Assembly (NCBI GenBank): GCA_029287275.1
Contig: JARFRL010000434.1
Span: forward strand, 1 to 12,487
Direction: 5' to 3'
DNA from: Pontiella desulfatans
GTDB taxonomy: Bacteria > Verrucomicrobiota > Kiritimatiellia > Kiritimatiellales > Pontiellaceae
Length of the DNA: 12,487 nt
Shown: one piece after another, positions 1 to 7,248 of the stretch
How positions within the stretch are numbered: the first letter of the stretch is position 1
Layout of the letters: each line of letters opens with the position of its first letter
Made by a program: the position numbers and the translations under genes
The notes under the pieces: generated by a model
Database searches by the model: none
Told to the model about the DNA's origin: nothing
What the model saw: the letters and a program-made list of their open reading frames with translations, nothing else

Positions 1-1169
1 ATGACCTTCCACGGCAGGCCGTATTGGTTGAGGTCGTCCATGAAGGGGTCGGGATTCATTTGTTCGATGTTGAAGACGCCGTTTCCGGTCCATTTCTTTT
101 CCAGCAGCATCTTCGCGCCGATCATGCAGGGCACGCCGGTGGTGTAGGAGATGGCTTGCGATTGAACTTCCGCGTAGCATTCCTCGTGGTCGCAGGTGTT
201 GTAGATCGTGACGGTTTTTTCGACGCCGTCCTTCAGGCCGGTGACTTGGCACCCGATCCATGTTTTGCCTTTGGTGCGCGGACCGAGCGACGCGGGGTCG
301 GGCAACAACGCTTTCAGGAATTGCAGCGGCACGATTTTTTGACCGTTGAATTCCACTTCGTCGATGCGCGTCATGCCGACGTTGCCAAGCACTTCGAGGT
401 GTTTCAAATAACTGTCGCCGAAGCTCATCCAGAACCGCGCGCGTTTGAGCCCGGGGATATGTTTGCCGAGCGACTCGAGCTCCTCGTGATACATCAAATA
501 AATATTCGGCGTTCCGATGTTTTCCGGAACCTCGAAGGCGCGCTTGACGGACAGCGGCGCGGTCTCGATCCATTCGCCGTTTTCCCAGTAACGACCTTTC
601 GCGGTGACCTCGCGGATGTTGATCTCCGGATTGAAGTTGGTCGCGAAGGGATAGCCGTGGTCGCCGGCGTTGACGTCGATGATGTCGATGGTGTGAATTT
701 CGTCGAGATGATGTTTCTGGATGTAGGTGCAGAAGACGCTGGTGACGCCGGGATCGAATCCGCTGCCGAGCAACGCCATGATTCCGGCTTCTTTGAAGCG
801 GTCGTGGTATTCCCATTGCCACTTGTATTCGAATTTCGCGGTATCTTCGGGTTCGTAGTTCGCGGTGTCGAGATACGCGACGCCCGTCTCGAGGCAGGCG
901 TCCATGATGTGCAGATCCTGATAAGGCAGCGCGACGTTGATGACTAGCTCGGGGCCGAACGATTTGATCAGCGCGACGAGTTCCGGCACGTTGTCCGCGT
1001 CGACTTGAGCGGTTTGGATCGGCCGCTCGAGCTGGGCCGCGATCGCGTCGCATTTCGATTTCGTGCGACTCGCCAGCATGATTTCGGAAAACACGTCCGG
1101 CAGCGCCGCGCACTTGTGAACCACCACGCCGCTGACTCCGCCAGCGCCGATAATTAAAACCTTCGACAT
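1..1169 (-). CDS. Carboxynorspermidine/carboxyspermidine dehydrogenase (saccharopine dehydrogenase family), 3' end cut by window
   Basis: Reductive condensation of a diamine (putrescine or 1,3-diaminopropane) with aspartate beta-semialdehyde using NADPH, giving carboxyspermidine or carboxynorspermidine; a decarboxylase then completes the polyamine. Cytoplasmic. 389 codons are visible. The N-terminal Rossmann motif is VLIIGAGGVSGVVVHKC (residues 4-20). Family-typical stretches follow: LASRTKSKCD (32-41), NVALPYQDL (78-86), YLDTANYEP (99-107), GSGFDPGVT (135-143), AGDHG (168-172), ATNFNPEINIRE (176-187), YHEELESLGK (227-236), RARFWMSFG (243-251) and SYTTGVP (341-347). The visible part ends in GLPWKV, close to the family C-terminus, so only a few residues should be missing. 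ATG start, preceded by GGAG (1179-1182) at 9-nt spacing. It has its own promoter-like sequence. SpeA in the same strand cluster supports a polyamine role. Which diamine is used cannot be read from the sequence. Confidence 0.92.
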   Translation of the reverse strand, partial: MSKVLIIGAGGVSGVVVHKCAALPDVFSEIMLASRTKSKCDAIAAQLERPIQTAQVDADNVPELVALIKSFGPELVINVALPYQDLHIMDACLETGVAYLDTANYEPEDTAKFEYKWQWEYHDRFKEAGIMALLGSGFDPGVTSVFCTYIQKHHLDEIHTIDIIDVNAGDHGYPFATNFNPEINIREVTAKGRYWENGEWIETAPLSVKRAFEVPENIGTPNIYLMYHEELESLGKHIPGLKRARFWMSFGDSYLKHLEVLGNVGMTRIDEVEFNGQKIVPLQFLKALLPDPASLGPRTKGKTWIGCQVTGLKDGVEKTVTIYNTCDHEECYAEVQSQAISYTTGVPCMIGAKMLLEKKWTGNGVFNIEQMNPDPFMDDLNQYGLPWKV

Positions 1170-1178
1170 CGTCTACTT

Positions 1179-1232
1179 CTCCATAATGAATTCGGGCCGG
1201 TAGTATTACTCCGAAGAGGCGCTCGCCGACAA
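1179..1232 (-). promoter_or_regulatory. Probable promoter and ribosome binding site of the carboxyspermidine dehydrogenase gene
   Basis: Reading leftwards: -35-like TTGTCG (1232-1227), an 18-bp spacer, -10-like TAATAC (1208-1203), then Shine-Dalgarno GGAG (1182-1179) 9 nt before ATG at 1169. The 5' untranslated region would be about 27 nt. Both hexamers match the sigma70 consensus only partly (4/6 and 3/6), so the promoter call is tentative; the Shine-Dalgarno is clear. Confidence 0.4.
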
Positions 1233-1241
1233 CCAAAATGT

Positions 1242-1266
1242 AGGTCCGCGGGCGACCTGCCCGCGG
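1242..1266. repeat. Compact GC-rich hairpin just after the M48 protease gene
   Basis: CCGCGGGC (1246-1253) and GCCCGCGG (1259-1266) form a perfect 8-bp stem with the 5-nt loop GACCT. AGGTC (1242-1246) can instead pair with GACCT (1254-1258), giving a second, mutually exclusive hairpin. It starts 4 bp downstream of the protease stop codon (1271-1273) on the minus strand, so it would form at the 3' end of that mRNA. It has no real U-tract (ACCTACATTTTGG follows), so it is not a classical intrinsic terminator. It resembles short intergenic hairpins that occur in many copies in some PVC genomes; that is inference from one copy. Confidence 0.55.
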
Positions 1267-1270
1267 CGCG

Positions 1271-2509
1271 CTATTCCGTCTCGAAAGCGCGCAGGGCTTT
1301 GACGCGTTCGAGGACGGGCGGGTGGGAGTATTCGAGGAAGACCTTCAGGGGGTGGGGCGTGAGATTCGACAGGTTGTCGACGGAGAGTTTTTTCAGCGCG
1401 TTGATCATTTCGCCGGGGGCTTGGGTGGTTTCGGCGGCGAACGCGTCGGCCTCGAATTCGTGCTTGCGCGACAGCATGGCGCCGAGCAGCCCGAGGAGCA
1501 TGCTGATGGGCGTGTAGAGGAAACCAAAGAAAACGAGGCCCGCGTAGAGCGGCGTTCCTTCGATGCCGAACGCGGCGTAGAGGCCCTCTTGGGTGATGAA
1601 CAGCGAGAGGATGTAGAACATCAGCAGGGTGGACCCCAGCGAGATGACCATGGTTTTCTTGATGTGGCCGCGCTTGCAGTGCCCGATCTCGTGCGCGAGC
1701 ACGCCGATGAGTTCGGCGGTGGAGTGGTTTTCAATCAGCGTGTCGAACAACGCGATGCGTTTGGTTTTGCCGAAGCCGGTGAAGTAGGCGTTGGATTTGG
1801 TGGAGCGCTTCGATCCGTCGATCTTGAAAATTCCGCTGAGCGTGAACTTTTGTTTCGCCGCGAAGGTTTCGATGGCGCCGCGCAGGTCGCCTTCTTCGAG
1901 CGGGGTGAACGTGTTGAAGAGCGGCAGGATCACGACCGGCGCGATGAACAGCAGGAAGAGCTGGATGGCGCTGAGCGCGCCCCAGGCCCAGAGCCACGCG
2001 TTGGGCAAGGCGGAGAAGATCCAAAGCACCAACGCGAAGATGGGGGCGCCGAGCAGGACGGTCAGCAGCAGGCCTTTCAGTAGATCAATGACGAAGGTCT
2101 TCGCGGTGGTTTTGTTGAAACCGTATTTTTCTTCGATGACGAAGGTGCCGTACACGCTAAAGGGTAGGCCGGCGATCTGGCCGATCACCATGAGGATTCC
2201 GCCGAAGACCAAGCCTTGCAAGATCATGTGTTCGGACGCGGCCTGGGCGATGTCGTTGATCCAACTGAACCCGCCGAGGAGGATGAACGCGATGGTGAGC
2301 GGAAGCGTGATGAGCGACTGAAGTTGCTCGAAGCGGGTGGTGTCCTTCAGATAGCGCTGCGATTTCGCGTATTTTTCGTCGTCGTAGATTCCATGAAACT
2401 CTTCCGGGATCTCGGTGGAGAGGTGGCGCAGGTTGAGCGTTTCGACGATGAGCGAAAGCAGTCCGTTGAAAATCAACAGCGCGAGAATAAAGATCAGGTA
2501 GGCGTTCAT
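1271..2509 (-). CDS. M48 family (Ste24/CAAX protease 1-like) membrane zinc metalloprotease
   Basis: Integral-membrane zinc endopeptidase, 412 aa, near the usual length for bacterial Ste24-type proteins. The catalytic motif is LAHEIGHCKRGH, with HEIGH at 273-277 supplying two zinc histidines and the catalytic glutamate. The third ligand is in KHEFEADAFA (E351, with D355 in the ExxxD pattern). Upstream lies the family block SNAYFTGFGKTKRIALFDTLI (split here around residues 239-259), and the C-terminus carries SHPPVLERVKAL (395-406). Hydrophobic segments lie near 1-22, 65-85, 97-115, 143-168, 172-200, 285-306 and 322-346. Bacteria lack protein prenylation, so the CAAX label describes ancestry, not substrate; the true substrate is unknown. 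ATG start with Shine-Dalgarno AGGA 7 nt upstream. The gene starts 9 nt after the preceding PLP-enzyme gene, whose stop codon overlaps that Shine-Dalgarno, which suggests cotranscription and translational coupling. Confidence 0.93.
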   Translation of the reverse strand: MNAYLIFILALLIFNGLLSLIVETLNLRHLSTEIPEEFHGIYDDEKYAKSQRYLKDTTRFEQLQSLITLPLTIAFILLGGFSWINDIAQAASEHMILQGLVFGGILMVIGQIAGLPFSVYGTFVIEEKYGFNKTTAKTFVIDLLKGLLLTVLLGAPIFALVLWIFSALPNAWLWAWGALSAIQLFLLFIAPVVILPLFNTFTPLEEGDLRGAIETFAAKQKFTLSGIFKIDGSKRSTKSNAYFTGFGKTKRIALFDTLIENHSTAELIGVLAHEIGHCKRGHIKKTMVISLGSTLLMFYILSLFITQEGLYAAFGIEGTPLYAGLVFFGFLYTPISMLLGLLGAMLSRKHEFEADAFAAETTQAPGEMINALKKLSVDNLSNLTPHPLKVFLEYSHPPVLERVKALRAFETE

Positions 2510-2521
2510 ATGTGGGTCCTA
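2510..2521 (-). promoter_or_regulatory. Shine-Dalgarno of the M48 protease gene overlapping the upstream stop codon
   Basis: Minus-strand reading is TAGGACCCACAT followed by ATG. TAG (2521-2519) ends the cystathionine gamma-synthase-like gene, and AGGA (2520-2517) is the Shine-Dalgarno, 7 nt before the protease start. A ribosome terminating here sits on the next initiation site, an arrangement typical of translational coupling. Confidence 0.6.
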
Positions 2522-3979
2522 GGGTTGCGGCGCGCCGAGGGCGCGGTCGAATCGCGCGATGAGTTCGTCCGCGGCTTCGGTTCCGACGGAGACGCGAACG
2601 AGCCAGCGCGAGGCGCCGGCGGATTCGGCCCATTCGAGCTCGTGGTAATGCGCGATCAAGGTGAAGGGACAGCAGAGGCTGAAGCTGGTTCCCAGGTTCG
2701 GGCCTTTGGTGATTTCGAGCGCGTCGTAGAACGCCTCCGTGTGTTTGGCCGCGTCTTTCAGGACGAAGGAGAAGAGCCCGCCGTAGCCCCCGTCCGGACG
2801 GCGGACGCGGTCGTACATGGCGCGGTCGGTGAAGGCCGGGTAATAGACCGACTCCACCGCGGGATGCGCGTTCAGATATTCGCAGACCGTCAACGCCGTC
2901 GCGTTGATCTTCGCGACGCGGGCGCGGCAACACCGCGAGTCTTTCGCCAGTTGAATGACGTCGGCGGGATAAAAGGCCTCGGGTTCGTGGATCGTTTTCA
3001 GCTGGTTCTTGATTCGCTCCGCGAAGGGCGCGTCCGGATTGAGGATCAACGCGCCGCCCATCACGTCGCTGGTGCCGGAGAAGAATTTGGTGAGGCTGAT
3101 CGCGGAGACGTCGGAGAAGGGCAGGGTGTTCTGGTTGACGCAGGCGCCGAGCGTTTCGTCGATGATGATCGGGAACGCGTGCTCGTCGGCCAGCGCGCGC
3201 AGCTTCGGAAGATCCACGCAGGTCAGCAACGGGTTGGTGGGGAATTCGCAGAAGAGGCCGTTGATCTTCGTGCTGGCGAGTTCGTTTTCCAACGCGTGGA
3301 GATCGTCGGCGTCGCCGCGGGAGTAGAACAGCGGTTCCCGCGAGCCGAGTTTGTTCTGAAGTTTAAGCGTGTCGCCGTAGGGGAACGCGAACTGAACGGA
3401 GGGCCGGTCGGCGTTGATTTCCTGAACCGCGAGGAACGCCGCGTTGATGGCGGCCATGCCGGAGGGGAACAGATAAATATGTTCCGGCGCGGCGCCGGTG
3501 AAGTCCGCGAGCCGCTCGATGATCTCTTGGCGGGCCGCGGCGTCGTCCGGCGCGGGGGCTCCCTCAAGCATCGCCTCGGCCCAGCGCGAGGAGACGCCCT
3601 CGCCGGCGTGCTGCCAGTAGTCTTTGGCGTGTTCCGCGAGCGCGGCGGGATAGTGGATCGCCTCGCCGCGGAGCTCGATGTCCGCGGCGGGCTCTTTGCT
3701 CAGCAGGTACGCGCGGCACCGTTCGGCGGCTTTTCGCGTCGAATAGATCTGCACGTTTTCGCCCTCTTGGTCGAACGCTTGCTGAACGAGCGGGTGATAG
3801 AGAAAGCGCGGATAGCCGAGTTGGAGTTTTTCCATGGTGGCCGGGTCGCGTTCCTCGTAGCCGACGACGTCGCGCCAGCGCGGCAGGCACATGGAGATGG
3901 CGTGCTTCGTGTCGGGGATCGGTTTGCCCAGATCCTCGGCGCGGCAGAGCGGTTTTTTTCGTAGTGATTCCTGCGGCAT
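2519..3979 (-). CDS. Cystathionine gamma-synthase-like PLP enzyme, long fungal-type form (Cys/Met metabolism family)
   Basis: PLP-dependent fold-type I enzyme, 486 aa, about 100 residues longer than the usual MetB. Family marks: FPSGMAA (171-177), EFPTNPLL (245-252), the cofactor-contacting aspartate in IIIDET (D274), the Schiff-base lysine in SLTKFFSG (K298), VMGGALILNP (306-315) and C-terminal RVSVGTEAADELI (462-474). The opening LPRWRDVVGYEERDP (32-46) and the central GVSSRWAEAMLEG (128-140) recall fungal cystathionine gamma-synthases (yeast Str2 type), not E. coli MetB; the usual YTRSGNP motif is absent. Probable reaction: an activated homoserine plus cysteine to cystathionine; the donor is unknown. 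I start at ATG 3979. An upstream in-frame start would add 17 residues (MLIRVHPWPQ...), but these are encoded by an intergenic repeat. There is no clear Shine-Dalgarno at 3979. Close to the M48 gene downstream and 147 nt after the other PLP enzyme. Confidence 0.82.
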   Translation of the reverse strand: MPQESLRKKPLCRAEDLGKPIPDTKHAISMCLPRWRDVVGYEERDPATMEKLQLGYPRFLYHPLVQQAFDQEGENVQIYSTRKAAERCRAYLLSKEPAADIELRGEAIHYPAALAEHAKDYWQHAGEGVSSRWAEAMLEGAPAPDDAAARQEIIERLADFTGAAPEHIYLFPSGMAAINAAFLAVQEINADRPSVQFAFPYGDTLKLQNKLGSREPLFYSRGDADDLHALENELASTKINGLFCEFPTNPLLTCVDLPKLRALADEHAFPIIIDETLGACVNQNTLPFSDVSAISLTKFFSGTSDVMGGALILNPDAPFAERIKNQLKTIHEPEAFYPADVIQLAKDSRCCRARVAKINATALTVCEYLNAHPAVESVYYPAFTDRAMYDRVRRPDGGYGGLFSFVLKDAAKHTEAFYDALEITKGPNLGTSFSLCCPFTLIAHYHELEWAESAGASRWLVRVSVGTEAADELIARFDRALGAPQP

Positions 3980-4004
3980 GATTCTAATCGTGAAAGGGGG
4001 TTGG

Positions 4005-4111
4005 GGCCACGGATGAACACGGATTAACACAGATCGGAATTTGGCCGACGGGCGACTCGTAGGTTTGCTCTCTTAAAATAAATCCGTGTTTGTCGGTGTT
4101 CATCCGTGGCC
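4005..4111. repeat. Intergenic inverted-repeat element of the CCACGGATGAACAC type
   Basis: Perfect 16-bp arms GGCCACGGATGAACAC at 4005-4020 and its reverse complement at 4096-4111. The match continues imperfectly inward to 30-nt arms (4005-4034 and 4082-4111, 26 of 30 positions matching). The interior (4035-4081) is unique-looking. It occupies most of the 147-nt gap between the two PLP-enzyme genes and would form a long hairpin in their joint transcript. No target-site duplication or open reading frame is evident. From memory, similar sequences recur in intergenic regions of verrucomicrobial and related genomes and often produce spurious short ORFs; here the element extends the apparent start of the downstream gene. 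Confidence 0.75.
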
Positions 4112-4126
4112 TGATTCCAGTTTGGG

Positions 4127-5269
4127 TTACAGATTGTTGAGGGAGGTTTGCAGGTCCGCGATCAGGTCGTCGGCGTCTTCGATGCCGACGGAGAAGCGAA
4201 CGAGTCCGTCGGTGATGTCGACCGCCTCGCGTTCCGCTTGGGGAATCGACGCGTGCGTCATGGACGCGGGATGGCAGATGAGCGACTCGATGCCGCCGAG
4301 GCTTTCCGCGAGCGAGAACAACTTGAGGTTCGAGATCAGTTTGACGACCTGTTTGAAGGGCAGGTCGAAGACCGCGGTGACGATGCCGCTTCCGCCGCGC
4401 ATCTGTTTTTTCGCGAGCTCGTGCTGGGGATGCGAGGGGAGGAACGGATAACGAACGGTCGCGGTTTGGTCGAGCCCTTCCAGATATTCCGCGATCTTCA
4501 GCGCGTTGGCGAAATGTTTCTCCATGCGGACGCCAAGCGTCTTGAGGCCGCGGGAAATCAGCCAGCAGTCGAACGGCGACGGATTCAGACCGAGCGCCTT
4601 CTGCGCGAAGATCATCTTTTCGTTCCATGCTTCCGAGTTCGCGCAAACGACTCCGCCGAGACAGTCGGAATGGCCGTTGATGTATTTCGTGGTGCTCGAC
4701 AGGCAGACGTCCGCGCCGAGCGCGATCGGGTTCTGGAAATAGGGCGACGCGAAGGTGTTGTCGACCAGCAGTTCCGTGCCCGCGGCGTGGGCGGCTTCGG
4801 CGACGGCCGCGATGTCGATGATTTTCAAGAGCGGATTGGTGGGCGATTCGATCCAGACCAGCGCGGGTTTTTGCTTCGCGATCTCGGAGTGGTTCGCGGG
4901 GTCGCTCAGGTCGACGTAGCTGATGGTGACGCCGAATTTTTTGAAGACCTTGTCGTAAATTCGGTAGGTGCAACCGTAGATGTTTTCTTCCGCCACGACG
5001 TGGTCGCCCGCGGAAAGGGTGGAGATGATCGCGGTGACGGCCGCCATGCCGCTGCCGAAGACGGTCGCGTATTCGGCTTGTTCCAAATGGGCGAGGGTCG
5101 CGCCGAGGCGGTCGAAGCCCGGATTACCCGAGCGGGTGTAGTCGTAGCCGCGGGTTTGGCCGGGCTCGAGCTGCGCGAAGGTGGAGGTCAGGTAGACGGG
5201 CGGAATCACCGCGCCGGTTTCCTGGTCCGGTTCCTGCCCGATATGGATGGCCGCTGTGTCGAATTTCAT
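4127..5269 (-). CDS. Transsulfuration PLP enzyme: cystathionine gamma-lyase / cystathionine gamma-synthase family
   Basis: Cytoplasmic PLP enzyme, 380 aa, full family length. Motifs: IPPVYLTSTF (22-31); YDYTRSGNP (42-50), whose Tyr44 and Arg46 reach the phosphate of the neighbouring subunit; GSGMAAV (72-78); ENIYGCTYRIYDKV (95-108); ESPTNPLL (141-148); VDNTFASPYFQNP (169-181); SSTTKYINGHSD (191-202) with the Schiff-base lysine K195; SLAESLGGIESL (319-330); and RFSVGIEDADDLI (358-370). This fits elimination or replacement at the gamma carbon of cystathionine or activated homoserine. Lyase, synthase, sulfhydrylase and methionine gamma-lyase cannot be told apart with certainty; ESLGGIESL favours cystathionine lyase/synthase, whereas the cysteine in YGCTY is a methionine gamma-lyase trait. 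I choose ATG 5269 because it precedes the conserved start DTAAIHIGQ; the longer reading adds 23 residues and runs into the promoter-like region. With the neighbouring cystathionine gamma-synthase-like enzyme it may form a synthase/lyase pair. Confidence 0.88.
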   Translation of the reverse strand: MKFDTAAIHIGQEPDQETGAVIPPVYLTSTFAQLEPGQTRGYDYTRSGNPGFDRLGATLAHLEQAEYATVFGSGMAAVTAIISTLSAGDHVVAEENIYGCTYRIYDKVFKKFGVTISYVDLSDPANHSEIAKQKPALVWIESPTNPLLKIIDIAAVAEAAHAAGTELLVDNTFASPYFQNPIALGADVCLSSTTKYINGHSDCLGGVVCANSEAWNEKMIFAQKALGLNPSPFDCWLISRGLKTLGVRMEKHFANALKIAEYLEGLDQTATVRYPFLPSHPQHELAKKQMRGGSGIVTAVFDLPFKQVVKLISNLKLFSLAESLGGIESLICHPASMTHASIPQAEREAVDITDGLVRFSVGIEDADDLIADLQTSLNNL

Positions 5270-5309
5270 AACGCTATTTTTCCGATCATGTTTCGAGGAA
5301 TGAGAGCGG

Positions 5310-5338
5310 AAGGTAGCGATTCCGAATGGTTTCGTCAA
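5310..5338 (-). promoter_or_regulatory. Probable sigma70-type promoter of the transsulfuration gene
   Basis: Reading leftwards: -35 TTGACG (5338-5333), exactly 17 bp of spacer, then -10 TACCTT (5315-5310), which fits the relaxed TAnnnT pattern seen in GC-rich bacteria. The predicted transcript start is near 5303, about 34 nt before ATG 5269. The -35 lies 6 bp beyond the speA stop codon. So the gene can be transcribed independently of speA, though read-through remains possible because no terminator is seen. Confidence 0.55.
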
Positions 5339-5343
5339 ACCGC

Positions 5344-7248
5344 CTAGCGCTCGAAGTAGGTGTAGCCGCGCATGCCGCTTTCGAAGGCTTCCATGATTTG
5401 CCGGCGCTCTTTGGGCGAGATGGCTTCGTTCCGAACGGCTTCCTCGGCCAAAGCGCGGATGCGGCGGATCATGCGTTTGGGGTCGTATTCCACGTAGGAG
5501 AGCACGTCGGCCACGGAGTCGCCCTCGATCTCGCGGGTGTAGCGCGTGCGCCCCTTGCGATCAACCTCGATGGTGATGACGTTGGTGTCGCCGAGCAGAT
5601 TGTGCAGGTCGCCGAGGGTTTCCTGATAGGCGCCGACGAGAAAGACGCCGAGGTAATATTCCTTGTTCGTCAAGTCGTGCAACGGGAGCGTGTCGCGGGT
5701 GGTGTATTCGCCCACGAAGTGATCGATCTTGCCGTCGCAGTCGCACGTGATGTCGGCCAGCACGACTTCCCGCGTCGGTTCCTCGTTCAGCCGATGGATC
5801 GGCATGATCGGGAAAAGCTGATCGATCGCCCAGACGTCGGGAAGCGATTGGAAGAGGCTGAAATTTCCGTAATAGATGTCCGCGAGCATGGCCGGCAGCT
5901 TCTGGAGTTCCTCGGGAACATATTCCATTTCTTTGGACAACTTCGCGATGCGCGTCACGATGTGCCAGAAAATCTCGCCCGCCAGCGCGCGCTCGCGCAG
6001 CGTCATCGTGCCGCGCTTGAACCGCTGGTGGATTTCGTCGCGGTAGTAGAAGGCGTCGTGATAGCACTCCTGCGCGTTCTTCACTTCGAGCACGTTGACG
6101 ACCGCCATCAGGTTTTTGAGCAGCTCGTTGGCGTCGTCGTCGAGTTTTTTGGGGAGCTCGCTGATCTCGAAGCGGCTTTCGTCGAGAATGTTGAAGAGCA
6201 GCACGGAATAATACGCCACCGTGGCGCGCCCGGACTCGGTGATGATGTTCGGATGGGCGACGCCGCTTTCGCCGAGCGTGCTGACCATGTTTTCAATGAT
6301 GGCCGCGCAGTATTCGTCCAAATTATAGTTGCGGCTGGTGGCGGTGTCGGCGTGCGAGCCGTCGTAGTCCACCGCGAGCCCGCCGCCCAGATCGAGCACG
6401 CCCATCGGCGCGCCTTCGTTCACGAGGCCGGTGTAGACGCGGCACGCCTCGACCACCGCCTCGCGGATGTCGCGGATGTTGGGGATTTGCGAGCCGACGT
6501 GATAGTGGAGCAGCCGCAGGCAGTCGAGCATTTCCAATTCCTTCAGGCGGTCCACCAGATCGCAGACCTGCGAGGGGTTGAGACCGAACACGCTGCGCTC
6601 GCCGCCGGAATGATTCCAGTGGCCCGAGGCCTGCGTGGACAGTTTCAGCCGGACCCCGATTATCGGCGAAATCTGCAGTTCCCGCGATCGCTCGACGATC
6701 AATTCGAGTTCGGTTGGATTTTCCACCACGAACACGCATTGCAAACCCATCTTAAGGGCGTAAAGGCCCAGATCGACGAATTCGGCGTCTTTATACCCGT
6801 TGCAGACCAGATAGGCTTCCGGATCATGCATATAGGAAAGCGCGGCGATCAGCTCCGGCTTGCTGCCGGCTTCCAGCCCATGATGGTAGCGCGCGCCGAA
6901 TTCCGTGATCTCCTCCAGCACCTGCTGCTGCTGATTCACCTTAATGGGGTAAACGCCGCGGTAGTGGCCCTGATACTTGAACTCGTTGATGGCGTGGCCA
7001 AAGCTCTCGTGCAGCTTTTTGATGCGCGAGTCGAGGATGTCGGAAAAGCGCAACAGCACCGGCATGTCCATGCCGCGGTCCGTCAGCCCGTCCACGATGT
7101 CGCGCAGGCTCACGCTCACGCCGTTGCCGTGCGGATGCACCATCACTTCGCCCGCGGCCGACACGCTGAAATAATCCGCGCCCCAGTTGTTGACGCCGTA
7201 AATCTCCGCCGACCGCTCCGGCGACCATGTTGTGGAATCCGTTTTCAA
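5344..7248 (-). CDS. speA: Biosynthetic arginine decarboxylase
   Basis: PLP-dependent decarboxylation of arginine to agmatine, the entry to putrescine via agmatine. 634 aa, close to the E. coli SpeA length (about 658), and similar along its whole length. An alanine-racemase-type barrel holds the Schiff-base lysine in YPIKVNQ (K103), GLEAGSK (124-130), VCNGYKD (148-154), HYHVGSQ (248-254), DLGGGLAVDYDG (286-297) and ITESGRA (336-342). The C-terminal domain has NFSLFQSLPD (462-471), DITCDCDGKIDH (499-510) with the catalytic-loop cysteine C502, and VGAYQETLGDLHNL (538-551). The start is a TTG at 7248. No in-frame ATG or GTG precedes the homologous stretch at residues 20-34, and an in-frame stop lies three codons upstream. 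No Shine-Dalgarno is visible. It fits functionally with the carboxyspermidine dehydrogenase at the left edge. Confidence 0.96.
   Translation of the reverse strand: MKTDSTTWSPERSAEIYGVNNWGADYFSVSAAGEVMVHPHGNGVSVSLRDIVDGLTDRGMDMPVLLRFSDILDSRIKKLHESFGHAINEFKYQGHYRGVYPIKVNQQQQVLEEITEFGARYHHGLEAGSKPELIAALSYMHDPEAYLVCNGYKDAEFVDLGLYALKMGLQCVFVVENPTELELIVERSRELQISPIIGVRLKLSTQASGHWNHSGGERSVFGLNPSQVCDLVDRLKELEMLDCLRLLHYHVGSQIPNIRDIREAVVEACRVYTGLVNEGAPMGVLDLGGGLAVDYDGSHADTATSRNYNLDEYCAAIIENMVSTLGESGVAHPNIITESGRATVAYYSVLLFNILDESRFEISELPKKLDDDANELLKNLMAVVNVLEVKNAQECYHDAFYYRDEIHQRFKRGTMTLRERALAGEIFWHIVTRIAKLSKEMEYVPEELQKLPAMLADIYYGNFSLFQSLPDVWAIDQLFPIMPIHRLNEEPTREVVLADITCDCDGKIDHFVGEYTTRDTLPLHDLTNKEYYLGVFLVGAYQETLGDLHNLLGDTNVITIEVDRKGRTRYTREIEGDSVADVLSYVEYDPKRMIRRIRALAEEAVRNEAISPKERRQIMEAFESGMRGYTYFER

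Noticed and set aside
24..947. A 307-codon plus-strand frame at the left edge
   Set aside because: It is antisense to the carboxyspermidine dehydrogenase, whose minus-strand translation is clearly conserved.
2216..3964. A 582-codon plus-strand frame opposite the cystathionine synthase-like and protease genes
   Set aside because: Same antisense artefact; it crosses two well-supported genes and shows no family motif.
3980..4030. N-terminal extension MLIRVHPWPQ... of the cystathionine synthase-like protein
   Set aside because: It is encoded partly by the intergenic inverted repeat and has no family counterpart; ATG 3979 is the better start.
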